Part shown: piece by piece, positions 1 through 8,576 of the stretch
Layout of the letters: each line of letters opens with the position of its first letter
Numbering within the stretch: position 1 is the stretch's first letter
Source of the DNA: an uncultured Ruminococcus sp.
Lineage (GTDB): Bacteria; Bacillota; Clostridia; Oscillospirales; Ruminococcaceae
Direction: 5' to 3'
Assembly: GCA_910584195.1 (NCBI GenBank)
Contig: CAJTYV010000001.1
Span: forward strand, 111,307-175,306
DNA length: 64,000 nt
Translations under genes and position numbers: made by a program
Notes under the pieces: model-generated
The model's input: only the letters and a program-made list of their open reading frames with translations
Told to the model about the DNA's origin: nothing
Databases searched by the model: none

Positions 1-532
1 TTCCTTTAACTTCAACTTCACCCGCTTCGCCTTTATGCTTATATATGACATCAAGTTTAACTGATTTTATTTTTTCATAAAGTTCTTCATCTGTTAATCC
101 TTTTCTATTCATTAAAATATATGATGCAGTATCAGTAGGAATATACATAGCTGTTTGCATAGGGAAATCCATTCTCTGTGCTGAAATAAATGCAGCGTCA
201 TTTTCAGGCACATTATTCACAATGCAGTATATAAGACCAACAGATGATAAACAATTAATTTTCACTTTACATTCATAAGCAACAAAAACATATTCACTTG
301 CATTATCTGAAAGAACTGCATCCTCATTATAAAAAATCTGTTCGCTTTTTAAATTGTTTTTTACAAAGCTTACATTATCTTTATCATCTTCTGTAAATGT
401 GGTTATGCGTATACATTTTATTTTAGAAGTTACAGGATATTTTACCGAATATAAAAAATATACAACTGCCGTAAATAATAATAAACATATAAAACATATT
501 TTAACAGTTCTTTTATTGACTAAGCGTTTCAT
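1..532 (-). CDS. Small membrane-anchored protein, array copy A1 (partial)
   Basis: The 3' end runs off the window. The reading frame is closely similar to the complete copies at 1344-1919 and 2716-3291: a short basic N-terminus, one hydrophobic segment, then an extracytoplasmic domain with a conserved PENDxA stretch and a C-terminal block resembling LYEKIKSVxLDVIYKHKGE. The start at 532 matches the start of those copies, with a GGTGAC-like ribosome site just upstream. It is the last visible member of an array of two alternating paralog types that follows a secreted amidase gene. Function is unknown; an immunity role against the amidase is inference from layout. Confidence 0.75.
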   Translation of the reverse strand, partial: MKRLVNKRTVKICFICLLLFTAVVYFLYSVKYPVTSKIKCIRITTFTEDDKDNVSFVKNNLKSEQIFYNEDAVLSDNASEYVFVAYECKVKINCLSSVGLIYCIVNNVPENDAAFISAQRMDFPMQTAMYIPTDTASYILMNRKGLTDEELYEKIKSVKLDVIYKHKGEAGEVEVKG

Positions 533-541
533 TTTGTCACC

Positions 542-587
542 TTACCATGCGCTTTTGACTATTGCGTGATCTGTTGTGTAATATTGA
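542..587 (-). pseudogene. Orphan 3' tail of the amidase gene (short copy)
   Basis: Read on the minus strand, this stretch encodes about 14 codons, QYYTTDHAIVKSAW then stop, matching the last residues of the amidase at 3301-4107. It sits between paralogs B1 and A1 and supplies the sequence directly before the A1 start. It is too short to be a gene and is best read as a recombination scar or retained translation-coupling segment. Confidence 0.7.
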
Positions 588-611
588 CTAAAAGATTTTG
601 ATTACTTAAAT

Positions 612-1208
612 TTAAAACATTTTTAATTCATATTCAATATCCTCAGATTCCAAAGATTCAATACCCTCAACTTTAATTTTTTTAGGTTCATTATTCTCTT
701 TATATATAATTGAAATATCAATTGCTCTGATTTTTTCTTCAATATCTTCTTCACTAAGTCCCTTTATGCAAATAAAAACAGTGCAATATATGTTTATACC
801 CTTAAAACCAGCTTTTTCTCTCAAAAAATTCGGAGGAATGGATAAAACATATGATGTATCGTTTTCAGGAACAGCGTCAACCATAGCTTGGATTTCATTT
901 GTATATGATAAACCATTATACTTAAATTTACACAAATACGTTACCTGAACATAATCATCTGTATTCTCCGAAGGAAGATGATCCAAATCGCAAAATACCT
1001 GAAATCGATCGTTTGTTTTAGCTCGTTCAAAATAACCGTTTATATGTTTCACATTATTATAGTTACCACACGGATAAAATTTAACGGATACACGATCAAT
1101 TTCTGCTTCTGCGGGATTAATTTTTGAATATACAAATACAAATGTTATGAACAATAAACAAATCGCAATTAGTATTGATATAATGTGCTTTAATCTTATT
1201 TTTTTCAT
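612..1208 (-). CDS. Small membrane-anchored protein, array copy B1
   Basis: This is a 198-residue protein with a basic start (MKKIRLKH), one hydrophobic segment at about residues 9-28 and an extracytoplasmic domain. The start at 1208 is preferred over an upstream ATG at 1232 because TCGGAGAAAACT precedes it and the upstream ATG overlaps the end of the amidase-tail fragment. It is nearly identical at its C-terminus to B2 (1999-2580). It shares with the A-type proteins the VPENDxxY stretch and the GLxEExxxEKI...VxGIxSL block, so A and B are paralogs. I recognise no named domain. The likely topology puts the body outside the cell, where the co-encoded amidase would act. Confidence 0.8.
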   Translation of the reverse strand: MKKIRLKHIISILIAICLLFITFVFVYSKINPAEAEIDRVSVKFYPCGNYNNVKHINGYFERAKTNDRFQVFCDLDHLPSENTDDYVQVTYLCKFKYNGLSYTNEIQAMVDAVPENDTSYVLSIPPNFLREKAGFKGINIYCTVFICIKGLSEEDIEEKIRAIDISIIYKENNEPKKIKVEGIESLESEDIEYELKMF

Positions 1209-1225
1209 AGTTTTCTCCGATAATA

Positions 1226-1345
1226 CTACCATGCGCTTTTGGCTATTGCATGATCTGTTGTGTGGATTATGCGGTAAACATAATCTTCTCTTTCGGTTAT
1301 ATCAGAAAAAGCTTTAGCAAAATAATCATCTGAATTTGAACTATC
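1226..1345 (-). pseudogene. Orphan 3' end of an amidase gene (long copy 1)
   Basis: About 39 codons in frame with a stop encode a peptide ending YRIIHTTDHAIAKSAW. It aligns with residues 230-268 of the amidase at 3301-4107, but its first half differs (DDYFAKAFSDITER versus DYFGKLFSKIHED). It has no start or ribosome site and its first codon overlaps the stop of A2. It is therefore the tail of a different amidase allele, left between immunity-like genes. Confidence 0.8.
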
Positions 1346-1919
1346 ACTTCTTGCGCCACACTATGTCGTCAAAGTCAAGAGAATCAATTCCTTTAACTTC
1401 AACTTCACCCGCTTCGCCTTTATGCTTATATATGACATCAAGTTCTACTGACTTTATTTTTTCATAAAGTTCTTCTTCTGTTAAGCCATGCCTGTTCATT
1501 AAAACAAAGGATGCAGTACCAATAGGCATATATATAAATGCCCGTCTAGAAAAATCCAATCTATGTGCAGAAATAAATGCGTTGTCATTTTCAGGTATCT
1601 TATTTACAATACAATATATAAGATCGACAGATGATAAACAATTGCTTTTAACTTCACAATCATATGTAACAAGAATATAATCGTTTACATTATCGGATAA
1701 AACTGTATCTGTATCATAAAAAATTTGTTCGTATTCCAAATAGGTATTTACGTATCTCACGTCATCCGCATTATTAGCGGAAAATGTGCTTATACTTACT
1801 TCTTGGATTTTTGCAGTTACGGGATATTTTAATGAATATATAAAATATACAACTGCCATAAGTAATAATAAACATAGCAAACATATTTTAACAGTTTTTT
1901 TACTGACTGATTTTTTCAT
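1344..1919 (-). CDS. Small membrane-anchored protein, array copy A2
   Basis: A complete 191-residue A-type paralog. It has a basic N-terminus (MKKSVSKK), a hydrophobic segment at about residues 11-29, an extracytoplasmic domain with an IPENDNAFISAH stretch and a conserved C-terminal block ending DSLDFDDIVWRKK. It begins ten bases after the stop of a short amidase-tail scar that carries its ribosome site. The middle of the domain is the part that differs most between A1, A2 and A3, while both ends are nearly identical, as expected if the centre carries specificity. No named family recognised. Confidence 0.82.
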   Translation of the reverse strand: MKKSVSKKTVKICLLCLLLLMAVVYFIYSLKYPVTAKIQEVSISTFSANNADDVRYVNTYLEYEQIFYDTDTVLSDNVNDYILVTYDCEVKSNCLSSVDLIYCIVNKIPENDNAFISAHRLDFSRRAFIYMPIGTASFVLMNRHGLTEEELYEKIKSVELDVIYKHKGEAGEVEVKGIDSLDFDDIVWRKK

Positions 1920-1928
1920 TTTGTCGCC

Positions 1929-1974
1929 TTACCATGCGCTTTTGGCTATTGCGTGGTCCGTTGTGTAATATTGA
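1929..1974 (-). pseudogene. Orphan 3' tail of the amidase gene (short copy)
   Basis: On the minus strand this encodes QYYTTDHAIAKSAW then stop, matching the last residues of the amidase. It lies between B2 and A2 and repeats the arrangement at 542-587 with a spacing of about 1,387 bases, showing that the B-scar-A unit was duplicated as a block. Confidence 0.7.
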
Positions 1975-1998
1975 CTAAAAGATTTTGATTACTTAAAT

Positions 1999-2580
1999 TT
2001 AAAACATTTTTAATTCATATTCAATATCCTCAGATTCCAAAGATTCAATACCCTCAACTTTAATTTTTTTAGGTTCATTATTCTCTTTATATATAATTGA
2101 AATATCAATTGCTCTGATTTTTTCTTCAATATCTTCTTCACTAAGTCCCTTTATGCAAATAAAAACATCACAATATATAGTTATCCCCTTAAAACCAGCA
2201 TTTTCTCTCAAAAAATCCGGAGGAATGGATAAAACATATGATGTATCATTTTTGGGAACAAATTCTACTATAGAACGTATTTCATTTGCACCCAGTAAAC
2301 TATTTATCTTAAAATTGCACGAGTATATTACCCAAATATAATCAGATGCATTTTCTGAAGGAATATGATCCATATCACAAAACACTTGAAGATTGTCGAT
2401 ATTATTCTTTGCTTGCTTTAAATAATTGTTTAGAAACCTCTCATCCATGGAACTCACAAATACATGATCAATTTTTGCCTCTGCTGGTTTTATTTTTGAA
2501 TATATAAATACAGATGTTATAATCAAAAAACAAACTGAAATTAATATAACTGCAATGTGCTTTAATCTTATTTTTTTCAT
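1999..2580 (-). CDS. Small membrane-anchored protein, array copy B2
   Basis: A 193-residue B-type paralog. The start at 2580 follows a GGAG ribosome site; an upstream ATG at 2604 overlaps the end of the amidase-tail fragment and is not favoured. The N-terminal hydrophobic segment and the last 65 or so residues are almost identical to B1, whereas residues about 35-110 differ strongly. Conserved ends with a variable centre repeat the pattern seen among the A copies. Function unknown; candidate immunity protein by context only. Confidence 0.82.
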   Translation of the reverse strand: MKKIRLKHIAVILISVCFLIITSVFIYSKIKPAEAKIDHVFVSSMDERFLNNYLKQAKNNIDNLQVFCDMDHIPSENASDYIWVIYSCNFKINSLLGANEIRSIVEFVPKNDTSYVLSIPPDFLRENAGFKGITIYCDVFICIKGLSEEDIEEKIRAIDISIIYKENNEPKKIKVEGIESLESEDIEYELKMF

Positions 2581-2597
2581 AGTTTTCTCCGATAATA

Positions 2598-2717
2598 CTA
2601 CCATGCGCTTTTGGCTATTGCATGATCTGTTGTGTGGATTATGCGGTAAACATAATCTTCTCTTTCGGTTATATCAGAAAAAGCTTTAGCAAAATAATCA
2701 TCTGAATTTGAACTATC
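2598..2717 (-). pseudogene. Orphan 3' end of an amidase gene (long copy 2)
   Basis: This matches the fragment at 1226-1345 essentially base for base at a spacing of 1,372 bases. It encodes the last 39 or so residues of an amidase-like protein, without a start. It sits directly after A3 and before B2. Its tail differs from the intact amidase in the first half, so it derives from another allele. Confidence 0.8.
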
Positions 2718-3291
2718 ACTTCTTGCGCCACACTATGTCGTCAAAGTCAAGAGAATCAATTCCTTTAACTTCAACTTCACCCGCTTCGCCTTTATGCTTA
2801 TATATGACATCAAGCTCTACTGACTTTATTTTTTCATAAAGTTCTTCATCTGTTAATCCTCTTCTATTCATCAGAACATGACAGCCTGTGTTTGTTGGCA
2901 TATACATAGCCGTTTGCATAGGGAAATCTTGTTTATGAGCAGTAATATACGCATTGTCATTTTCAGGAACCTTATTGACCAAACAATATATAAGAGTTAT
3001 AGGTGAAAAACAATTACTCTTCACTCTGCAAGTATATATAATATGAACATAGTCGTTTACATTATCAGATAAAACCGTATCTGAATCATAAAAAATTTGT
3101 TCGCAATCTAAATAGCTCTTTACGTATTCAACATCATGCTTATCACTATCCGAAAATGTGCCTATACTTACTTCTTGGATTTTTGCAGTTACAGGATATT
3201 TTAATGAATATATAAAATATACAACTGCCGTAAATAATAATAAACATATCAAACATATTTTAACAGCTTTTTTACTGACTGATTTTTTCAT
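2716..3291 (-). CDS. Small membrane-anchored protein, array copy A3
   Basis: A 191-residue A-type paralog that starts nine bases after the stop of the intact amidase, so it is the partner most tightly coupled to it. It has a basic N-terminus, one hydrophobic segment at about residues 11-29 and an extracytoplasmic domain with VPENDNAYITAH and the shared C-terminal block. It differs from A2 mainly in residues about 45-130. In polymorphic toxin loci the gene directly after the effector is normally its cognate immunity gene; that is the inference here. No Pfam-type domain is recognised by eye. Confidence 0.83.
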   Translation of the reverse strand: MKKSVSKKAVKICLICLLLFTAVVYFIYSLKYPVTAKIQEVSIGTFSDSDKHDVEYVKSYLDCEQIFYDSDTVLSDNVNDYVHIIYTCRVKSNCFSPITLIYCLVNKVPENDNAYITAHKQDFPMQTAMYMPTNTGCHVLMNRRGLTDEELYEKIKSVELDVIYKHKGEAGEVEVKGIDSLDFDDIVWRKK

Positions 3292-3300
3292 TTTGCCACC

Positions 3301-4107
3301 TTACCATGCGCTTTTGACTATTGCGTGATCTGTTGTGTGAATTATACGATAATAAGCTTTTGGATAATCTTCATGAATTTTTGAAAATAACTTTCCAAAG
3401 TAATCAGAAGAATTTGAACAAAATCTAATTTCTGGTTCGGTACACCAAACATATAAAGTATGATCATATTGCCATCCAGTTCCTTGATAATCTATCTGAA
3501 CAATATCACCACGTTTAAGATTATATTTTTCAGCGAAATCCTCACAATACTTAATTTTTTTTTCATAAGAACATAGGTAACTTGAATATTCTTCGTTTAG
3601 ACTTTTATAAATTTGGTTATTTCCAAAATCTCCAGTAAAATAATGATAAATTCCCTGTTCTTGAATAGCCATCATATTTTTATCAACTGTCACCCAACTT
3701 GCAGACCACACATCATTTTCAGTTCCCCAATTATCCTCAAGACAATAGTAAAACCATTTCTCAGGACTTTTAGAACCACACTTGCTAAGTTTATCACTCT
3801 CCGGGGTTCCACGCATTTTATAACCGCCGTAATATAGTATCTGAGAAATATAATTAGTACAATTAGCACTTTCAAGATCCTTTAAATTAATATAATCCGT
3901 ATTGGTTTGAGGAGTATAATATTTTTCATATGCTTCACCTTCTCCTAAATATGGATCAGCCCAGCAAAACGTCAACGCATAATCACTTGCTTTTTTAACA
4001 TCGTAATAATAATAGCTGTCATCTACAGCCATTGCATTCATAGAGCCATATGAAGCAGTCAATGCAGTGCTTAAAAGCATAGCAGCAAATTTTATTTTTA
4101 TTTTCAT
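3301..4107 (-). CDS. Secreted amidase_6-like cysteine hydrolase (putative effector)
   Basis: A 268-residue protein with a signal peptide (about residues 1-27). The mature part resembles the putative amidase domain family (amidase_6, NlpC/P60-like papain fold). It has an N-terminal tyrosine-rich helix (DYALTFCWADPY), the nucleophile motif ANCTNYISQILYYGG with Cys83, and a distal GDIVQID...YDHTLYV segment with His216. The expected role is cleavage of a peptide or amide bond outside the cell, possibly in peptidoglycan. GAGGAG lies eight or so bases before the ATG and a consensus promoter lies upstream. Copies of its 3' end are scattered between the downstream small genes. Toxin activity is inferred, not shown; a housekeeping wall hydrolase is the alternative. 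Confidence 0.72.
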   Translation of the reverse strand: MKIKIKFAAMLLSTALTASYGSMNAMAVDDSYYYYDVKKASDYALTFCWADPYLGEGEAYEKYYTPQTNTDYINLKDLESANCTNYISQILYYGGYKMRGTPESDKLSKCGSKSPEKWFYYCLEDNWGTENDVWSASWVTVDKNMMAIQEQGIYHYFTGDFGNNQIYKSLNEEYSSYLCSYEKKIKYCEDFAEKYNLKRGDIVQIDYQGTGWQYDHTLYVWCTEPEIRFCSNSSDYFGKLFSKIHEDYPKAYYRIIHTTDHAIVKSAW

Positions 4108-4153
4108 TATATTAACTCCTCATAATTCATTTAAAATTAATGTTATTTATTAT

Positions 4154-4182
4154 ATTATACTGGTAAAAATTGATTTTGTCAA
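4154..4182 (-). promoter_or_regulatory. Sigma-A-type promoter of the amidase array
   Basis: On the minus strand TTGACA is followed by a 17-base spacer and TATAAT, a perfect consensus about 47 bases before the amidase start. It is the only strong promoter seen for the whole array. The rest of the 4108-4413 intergenic region is AT-rich and holds a second, divergent promoter but no gene. Confidence 0.8.
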
Positions 4183-4343
4183 TGTAGTTTGAGAAAAATT
4201 CCTCCAAAAAAAATTATATTTGTTACTTTTAACAAATTAATCTATATTACATTATTATTTTAACATGTTTTTATACAAAAGAAAAAATTATGCGGCAATG
4301 TAAATATCAACCTATTTTTAGAGAAAAATTTTTCAGTAAATTA

Positions 4344-4372
4344 TTGACAAAAATAAAATAGTATGATAAAAT
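4344..4372 (+). promoter_or_regulatory. Promoter of the dockerin/vWA gene
   Basis: TTGACA, a 17-base spacer and TAAAAT end about 40 bases before the ATG at 4414. The site is divergent from the amidase promoter 160 bases away. Confidence 0.7.
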
Positions 4373-4413
4373 AAAAATAATATTTTTAATTCAAGAAAGA
4401 GGGTTAACATAAA

Positions 4414-6702
4414 ATGAATAAAAAATCTGTCAGAATTTTTAGCGCAGTCACTACAGGTACTATATTGTTTTCCACTTTATCATATATTGCTTTAAAAGAT
4501 ACGGTTAATGCAGATTCCTTCCGAACCGATTATACAATATATGGCGACTTAAATAAAGATGATATGTTGGATGTATTTGACCTGATCTTACTAAGAGAAA
4601 AAATTAACAACAAAGAATATGATAACGAATCAGATCTTAATAACGACGGAAGTTTAAATGAAAACGACCTCGCTTTACTTAGCGATTATCTCCTTGGCAA
4701 AGATTCATTTTTCACTGCATATCTAAGCGATGACGCTGACGAAGACGGACTTTGTGATCTGGTCGAAATCAAATACTATAATACAGATCCAGATAATCCG
4801 GATACAGACGGAGATGATCTCCCTGATTATTATGAAATTACAGCTACATTTACAGATCCTAATAATCCTAACTCCTGCGATGCAAAAGTTAATGATGGTG
4901 ATTACGATTCAGATTTTGATACTATCTCAAACAAAAAAGAATATGAGCTGAAAACAAACCCACTAAACGAAGATACTGATTACGATGGTCTTACAGATGA
5001 TTATGAAATCAATATTTCCAAAACAGATCCTATCGCTCCGGATACAGATAAAGATAATATAAATGACGGAGATGAAATAAAACTCAATTTAGACCCAAAT
5101 GCTGCATCTACTGACGGCATAACAAATGACGGCGAATTAATCACACATCAGGAAATTGCTTCTGATAGTGAAACATTAAGCAGTATAAATAAGAATAATG
5201 AAAATTATACGGTCAGTCTTGAAATAGATGCAGCAGGTTACGCAGCAAATTCTGTTAAAGTACATACAAGTAAGTACAGAGAATTACTAAAAAACAATTC
5301 TCTCGTTGGCGAACCAATAGAAATTACGTACAATCCAAACCTTCCTGTCAATTCAATTAGTATCAACTTCAATTTGATCGAAAATAAAAACAAAGCTGAC
5401 TCAAACTATATGATTTTCAGATTTTTCCCAGAAACAAATTACCTGCTTCCTGTTGAAACCCAATATGCAGACGGAGTGGTATCTACTACATCTGATGAAA
5501 CAGGTATTTTCTGTGTTATAGATATTAACGAATATAAGAAAATTCTGGATGAAACCGGAATTTTTCAGAAAAATGCAGACGGAAACATTTCAAATAAAAA
5601 ACATGAGATACTGTTTATTCTTGATCTTTCAAAAAGCCTTGATGGTAAAGTTGAAGAAACCAAAAACAGTATCCGCGATTTCTGTGATTTGATTTTTTAT
5701 ACAACTGAAGATTCTACTGTTTCATTTGCTGCATATTATGGAAATAATACTGCTACTTTCCCATCACAGAGTGTTTGTCGAAACTCTGCTGAAGTTGAAA
5801 AAATTCTTGATAAGGTCGGTCCGATAACTGAAAGCAAAGATAGTAACATTTTAGCCGCAATGTCATTAGCTCAAACATTTTCCTCCCCTGACTCTAATAT
5901 TTTCACTAATTCTTGTGAAAACAAACACATTTTCATTATATCAGATTCCGATTACAATCATAATAACACAACTCACGGTTACAGCATTTTAACTGAAACT
6001 CCGAACTTCAAAAGACTATTTGATTCAGTAAAGGAAAATAATGTGGATTTAAGTTTTATACTTGCAAAAGAAAACTATAATAACAGATATACTGATTATC
6101 TTAAAGATTTGTGCGACAACTATGAATTTAATGTCTACTCAAAGTCAATGCTTGATAGTTTTATATATTGTGTATACAATGATATTTGGCGCGAAGATAC
6201 AACACATAGATTTCATATGTTTGGGAATCTGCCATACGATAATGAGAAGTCCGTAAACAAAAACGAATTTATAGCGGGTTTGCCAGCGGGATTTGATATT
6301 TCGAAAATACCTTCATCTGATACAAACGGAAATATCTTAATTAAAGACGCGTTGAAAAGTATCTATAAAACAGATAAAAATGATAACATTATAGTTCCAA
6401 AATTATTTGAAGAATGTGATAAATCATATACAACAGCACTTGGTATTTCTCAGATAAAAAAAATTTTCACACCCGAAGAACTCTTTCTTTATTATGGCAT
6501 CCCGTTAACTAATATTGTAATTAATTCGACTTATCCTCCACAAGAAAGTGATGGTATTGATTTTCAATATGCATTTACTAAAGGTGACAAGAAATTCTAT
6601 TACCCTAAAACTTATTATCCCGACCTGTATACAACATCTGAACATCAATCAGGAATCAACGGCGAGTATGATTCAAATGGCAATTGGATCGATTGGCATT
6701 AA
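4414..6702 (+). CDS. Secreted protein with N-terminal dockerin, TSP3 repeats and vWA domain
   Basis: A 762-residue protein. Residues 1-34 form a signal peptide. Residues about 43-96 contain two dockerin-type calcium loops (GDLNKDDMLDVFDLILLRE and SDLNNDGSLNENDLALLSD). Residues about 107-222 hold thrombospondin type 3-like calcium repeats (DTDGDDLPDYYE, DTDYDGLTDDYE, DTDKDNINDGDE). From about 397 to 590 there is a von Willebrand A-like domain with the MIDAS motif DLSKS (Asp404, Ser406, Ser408). The last 170 residues are unrecognised. Dockerins are usually C-terminal, so the position is unusual. A cohesin-bound, calcium-dependent adhesion or scaffold role is plausible. AAAGAGGG precedes the ATG. 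Confidence 0.85.
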   Translation: MNKKSVRIFSAVTTGTILFSTLSYIALKDTVNADSFRTDYTIYGDLNKDDMLDVFDLILLREKINNKEYDNESDLNNDGSLNENDLALLSDYLLGKDSFFTAYLSDDADEDGLCDLVEIKYYNTDPDNPDTDGDDLPDYYEITATFTDPNNPNSCDAKVNDGDYDSDFDTISNKKEYELKTNPLNEDTDYDGLTDDYEINISKTDPIAPDTDKDNINDGDEIKLNLDPNAASTDGITNDGELITHQEIASDSETLSSINKNNENYTVSLEIDAAGYAANSVKVHTSKYRELLKNNSLVGEPIEITYNPNLPVNSISINFNLIENKNKADSNYMIFRFFPETNYLLPVETQYADGVVSTTSDETGIFCVIDINEYKKILDETGIFQKNADGNISNKKHEILFILDLSKSLDGKVEETKNSIRDFCDLIFYTTEDSTVSFAAYYGNNTATFPSQSVCRNSAEVEKILDKVGPITESKDSNILAAMSLAQTFSSPDSNIFTNSCENKHIFIISDSDYNHNNTTHGYSILTETPNFKRLFDSVKENNVDLSFILAKENYNNRYTDYLKDLCDNYEFNVYSKSMLDSFIYCVYNDIWREDTTHRFHMFGNLPYDNEKSVNKNEFIAGLPAGFDISKIPSSDTNGNILIKDALKSIYKTDKNDNIIVPKLFEECDKSYTTALGISQIKKIFTPEELFLYYGIPLTNIVINSTYPPQESDGIDFQYAFTKGDKKFYYPKTYYPDLYTTSEHQSGINGEYDSNGNWIDWH

Positions 6703-6723
6703 TTGCAGATTTTAACGGTAACT

Positions 6724-6829
6724 GATTGCCAAACGCAGACATTGGCGCGATACTGAACGGGTAGAATACACTTGTAACAGCCACCACAGATACGGTAAGG
6801 AATACTGCACCTCACAAGAATCAGCATGA
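6724..6829 (+). pseudogene. Scar of a large serine recombinase gene
   Basis: This stretch reads RVEYTCNSHHRYGKEYCTS, matching the zinc-ribbon part of the intact recombinase at 19202-20776 (VEYTCNSCHRYGKEYCTP), including at the nucleotide level. One zinc-ligand Cys is replaced by His, and a stop follows soon after. It shows that a related element once ended here. The remainder of 6703-7159 has a terminator and AT-rich DNA with no gene seen. Confidence 0.7.
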
Positions 6830-6847
6830 ACCTTTAAAATTGATATT

Positions 6848-6875
6848 AAAAAGTCCCGAAAAATCGGGACTTTTG
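6848..6875 (+). terminator. Rho-independent terminator
   Basis: AAAAGTCCCGA, loop AAAA, then TCGGGACTTTT forms an 11-base-pair stem ending in a T run. It follows the dockerin/vWA gene and the recombinase scar and could act in both directions. Confidence 0.8.
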
Positions 6876-7159
6876 TCATCAGTGCGCCTGACAGGACTTG
6901 AACTTCTCTTGAAAATAGAACCTAAGGATAGAGTAACGATAGTGAATTAATGATTTTCCAGAAGTGATCTAAAGTGATTTTTTATATGTATATCGACATT
7001 ATTTACAATTATTTTCAATAAATATAATAAAAATATGAATAACGCCTAATATTTTAAATTTATATGTATAGTTTTCAGAAAATTATTGACAAAAGTATAT
7101 TTATAAATTATAATAAACATAGAATGTTATCATTTATTTCTTATAAGAGAGGTTATTAT

Positions 7160-8563
7160 ATGGGTAATTTTTTCACATCAATACAAATACACAATCCTGA
7201 GCAACTAGGCAAAGAGCAGTTTATTGAGCTGTTCTGTAACAAAATGAAAGAAAACGGATTTGTTGTCGGAAATGAAGACGATCATGAGATTTCATACGCA
7301 CTGGCATTTGCGAATAACTGTAAATGGGTATCTGTCGGTTCTGAGGTCTATGAACAGGGAAATGCAACTGTTCAGAAAGATGCAAGGAATATTGCAAAAA
7401 TGCTGAATACTTGCTGTATTAATGTTACTGTGATAGACAGTGATTTTGCAATGCTTGATATGTATTCAAATACTGGGAAAAAGCTGGACACTGTTGTTAT
7501 GGGACGAGCTGACGATTACCTTGGTGATAATATTCCTACACCTAAAAGGACTGTATGGTCTGCACTTCTCAGTGCAAACAGCACATGGGAACGTTTTGTA
7601 GAAGTTCAACAAGGCGATTACATCTTTGTTGAGGACGGATTGTCGGAATTAGCTCCGCTTATCAATATGGACAGCAGAAATATTCTTTTTGAAGCCGCAG
7701 ATGCTAACGAATCCGATGAAAATACTTGCTTTCTTTATTTTAAAAAGGCAAGTACAAAAAAAACTAAGAAGCTTACGTTAAATGCCGCTTTCAAGCAGGT
7801 ATTCGGCGAAGCTCTTGAACCGCTTGGATTTGTGAAGATCAAAAGCAAACATCCTTATTTCGTGCGTGTTGTGAACGATGAAATACTTCACATCATTACT
7901 TTTGATAAAGACTATCCGGGTGAATTCAGCGTGTTCGGCGGAATTGCAACAGTATACAGAGAGAAAATTGATTTTGATCAGAATCTTTTAGATAATCTTA
8001 ATGCGATGAATGACACGGCACAGTTTTATGCATATAGTTTCAAAGACTATTCCAAAGATGATACGGTTTTTCGCGAAAGAGGTTATTCCTATTTGCCTAA
8101 CGACAACGATTCTATTGAACAGACTTTCATAAAGGCGTTAGAGCAGGCAAAGCAGTATATTCTTCCGGTTCTGGACAGTATCGTATCGCTTAGAGACTGC
8201 ATTGAGCATTTTTTGATATACTCGACAATTGTTTGCATTCTACCTGATGAAACTGCTCATTTCGGTAACAACGAGGGTTTATTGTATTTTAAAATTGACG
8301 ACCACAGCGACATGACTAGTGAATTTAAAAAATCACTGGAAGTTACCAAAAAATTTATAAGAAAAGACAGACATTATGATTCTATTCTTGCAATGAGATG
8401 TGCCGATTCAGAAGAATATCGCACAAAGTTAATAAGTCAGCGCGATGCGATCTACAACGATCCTGTAGTATATCAACAGGTAATGGAGGAACTTGAAAGG
8501 AGGCGACAAGCTAATATTGAGAAATTACAAGCTTACGGACTAAACTTTAATAATAAAAACTGA
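7160..8563 (+). CDS. Hypothetical cytosolic protein
   Basis: The frame is open from 7064, but the start at 7160 is preferred because AGAGAGG lies seven bases before it. The resulting 467-residue protein has no signal peptide or membrane segment. Its central part (TLNAAFKQVFGEALEPLGF...PYFVRVVNDEILHIITF) faintly resembles DUF4304-type proteins; this is a weak impression. The C-terminus is charged and helical. It ends 13 bases before a secreted nuclease-like/RTX gene and may be cotranscribed with it. Function unknown. Confidence 0.7.
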   Translation: MGNFFTSIQIHNPEQLGKEQFIELFCNKMKENGFVVGNEDDHEISYALAFANNCKWVSVGSEVYEQGNATVQKDARNIAKMLNTCCINVTVIDSDFAMLDMYSNTGKKLDTVVMGRADDYLGDNIPTPKRTVWSALLSANSTWERFVEVQQGDYIFVEDGLSELAPLINMDSRNILFEAADANESDENTCFLYFKKASTKKTKKLTLNAAFKQVFGEALEPLGFVKIKSKHPYFVRVVNDEILHIITFDKDYPGEFSVFGGIATVYREKIDFDQNLLDNLNAMNDTAQFYAYSFKDYSKDDTVFRERGYSYLPNDNDSIEQTFIKALEQAKQYILPVLDSIVSLRDCIEHFLIYSTIVCILPDETAHFGNNEGLLYFKIDDHSDMTSEFKKSLEVTKKFIRKDRHYDSILAMRCADSEEYRTKLISQRDAIYNDPVVYQQVMEELERRRQANIEKLQAYGLNFNNKN

Positions 8564-8576
8564 AAGGAAAACAAAA

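Noticed and set aside
1..4107. CRISPR array or satellite DNA as the source of the periodicity
   Set aside because: The repeat unit is about 1.38 kb of coding sequence with gene-level divergence; no short regularly spaced repeats occur anywhere in the window.
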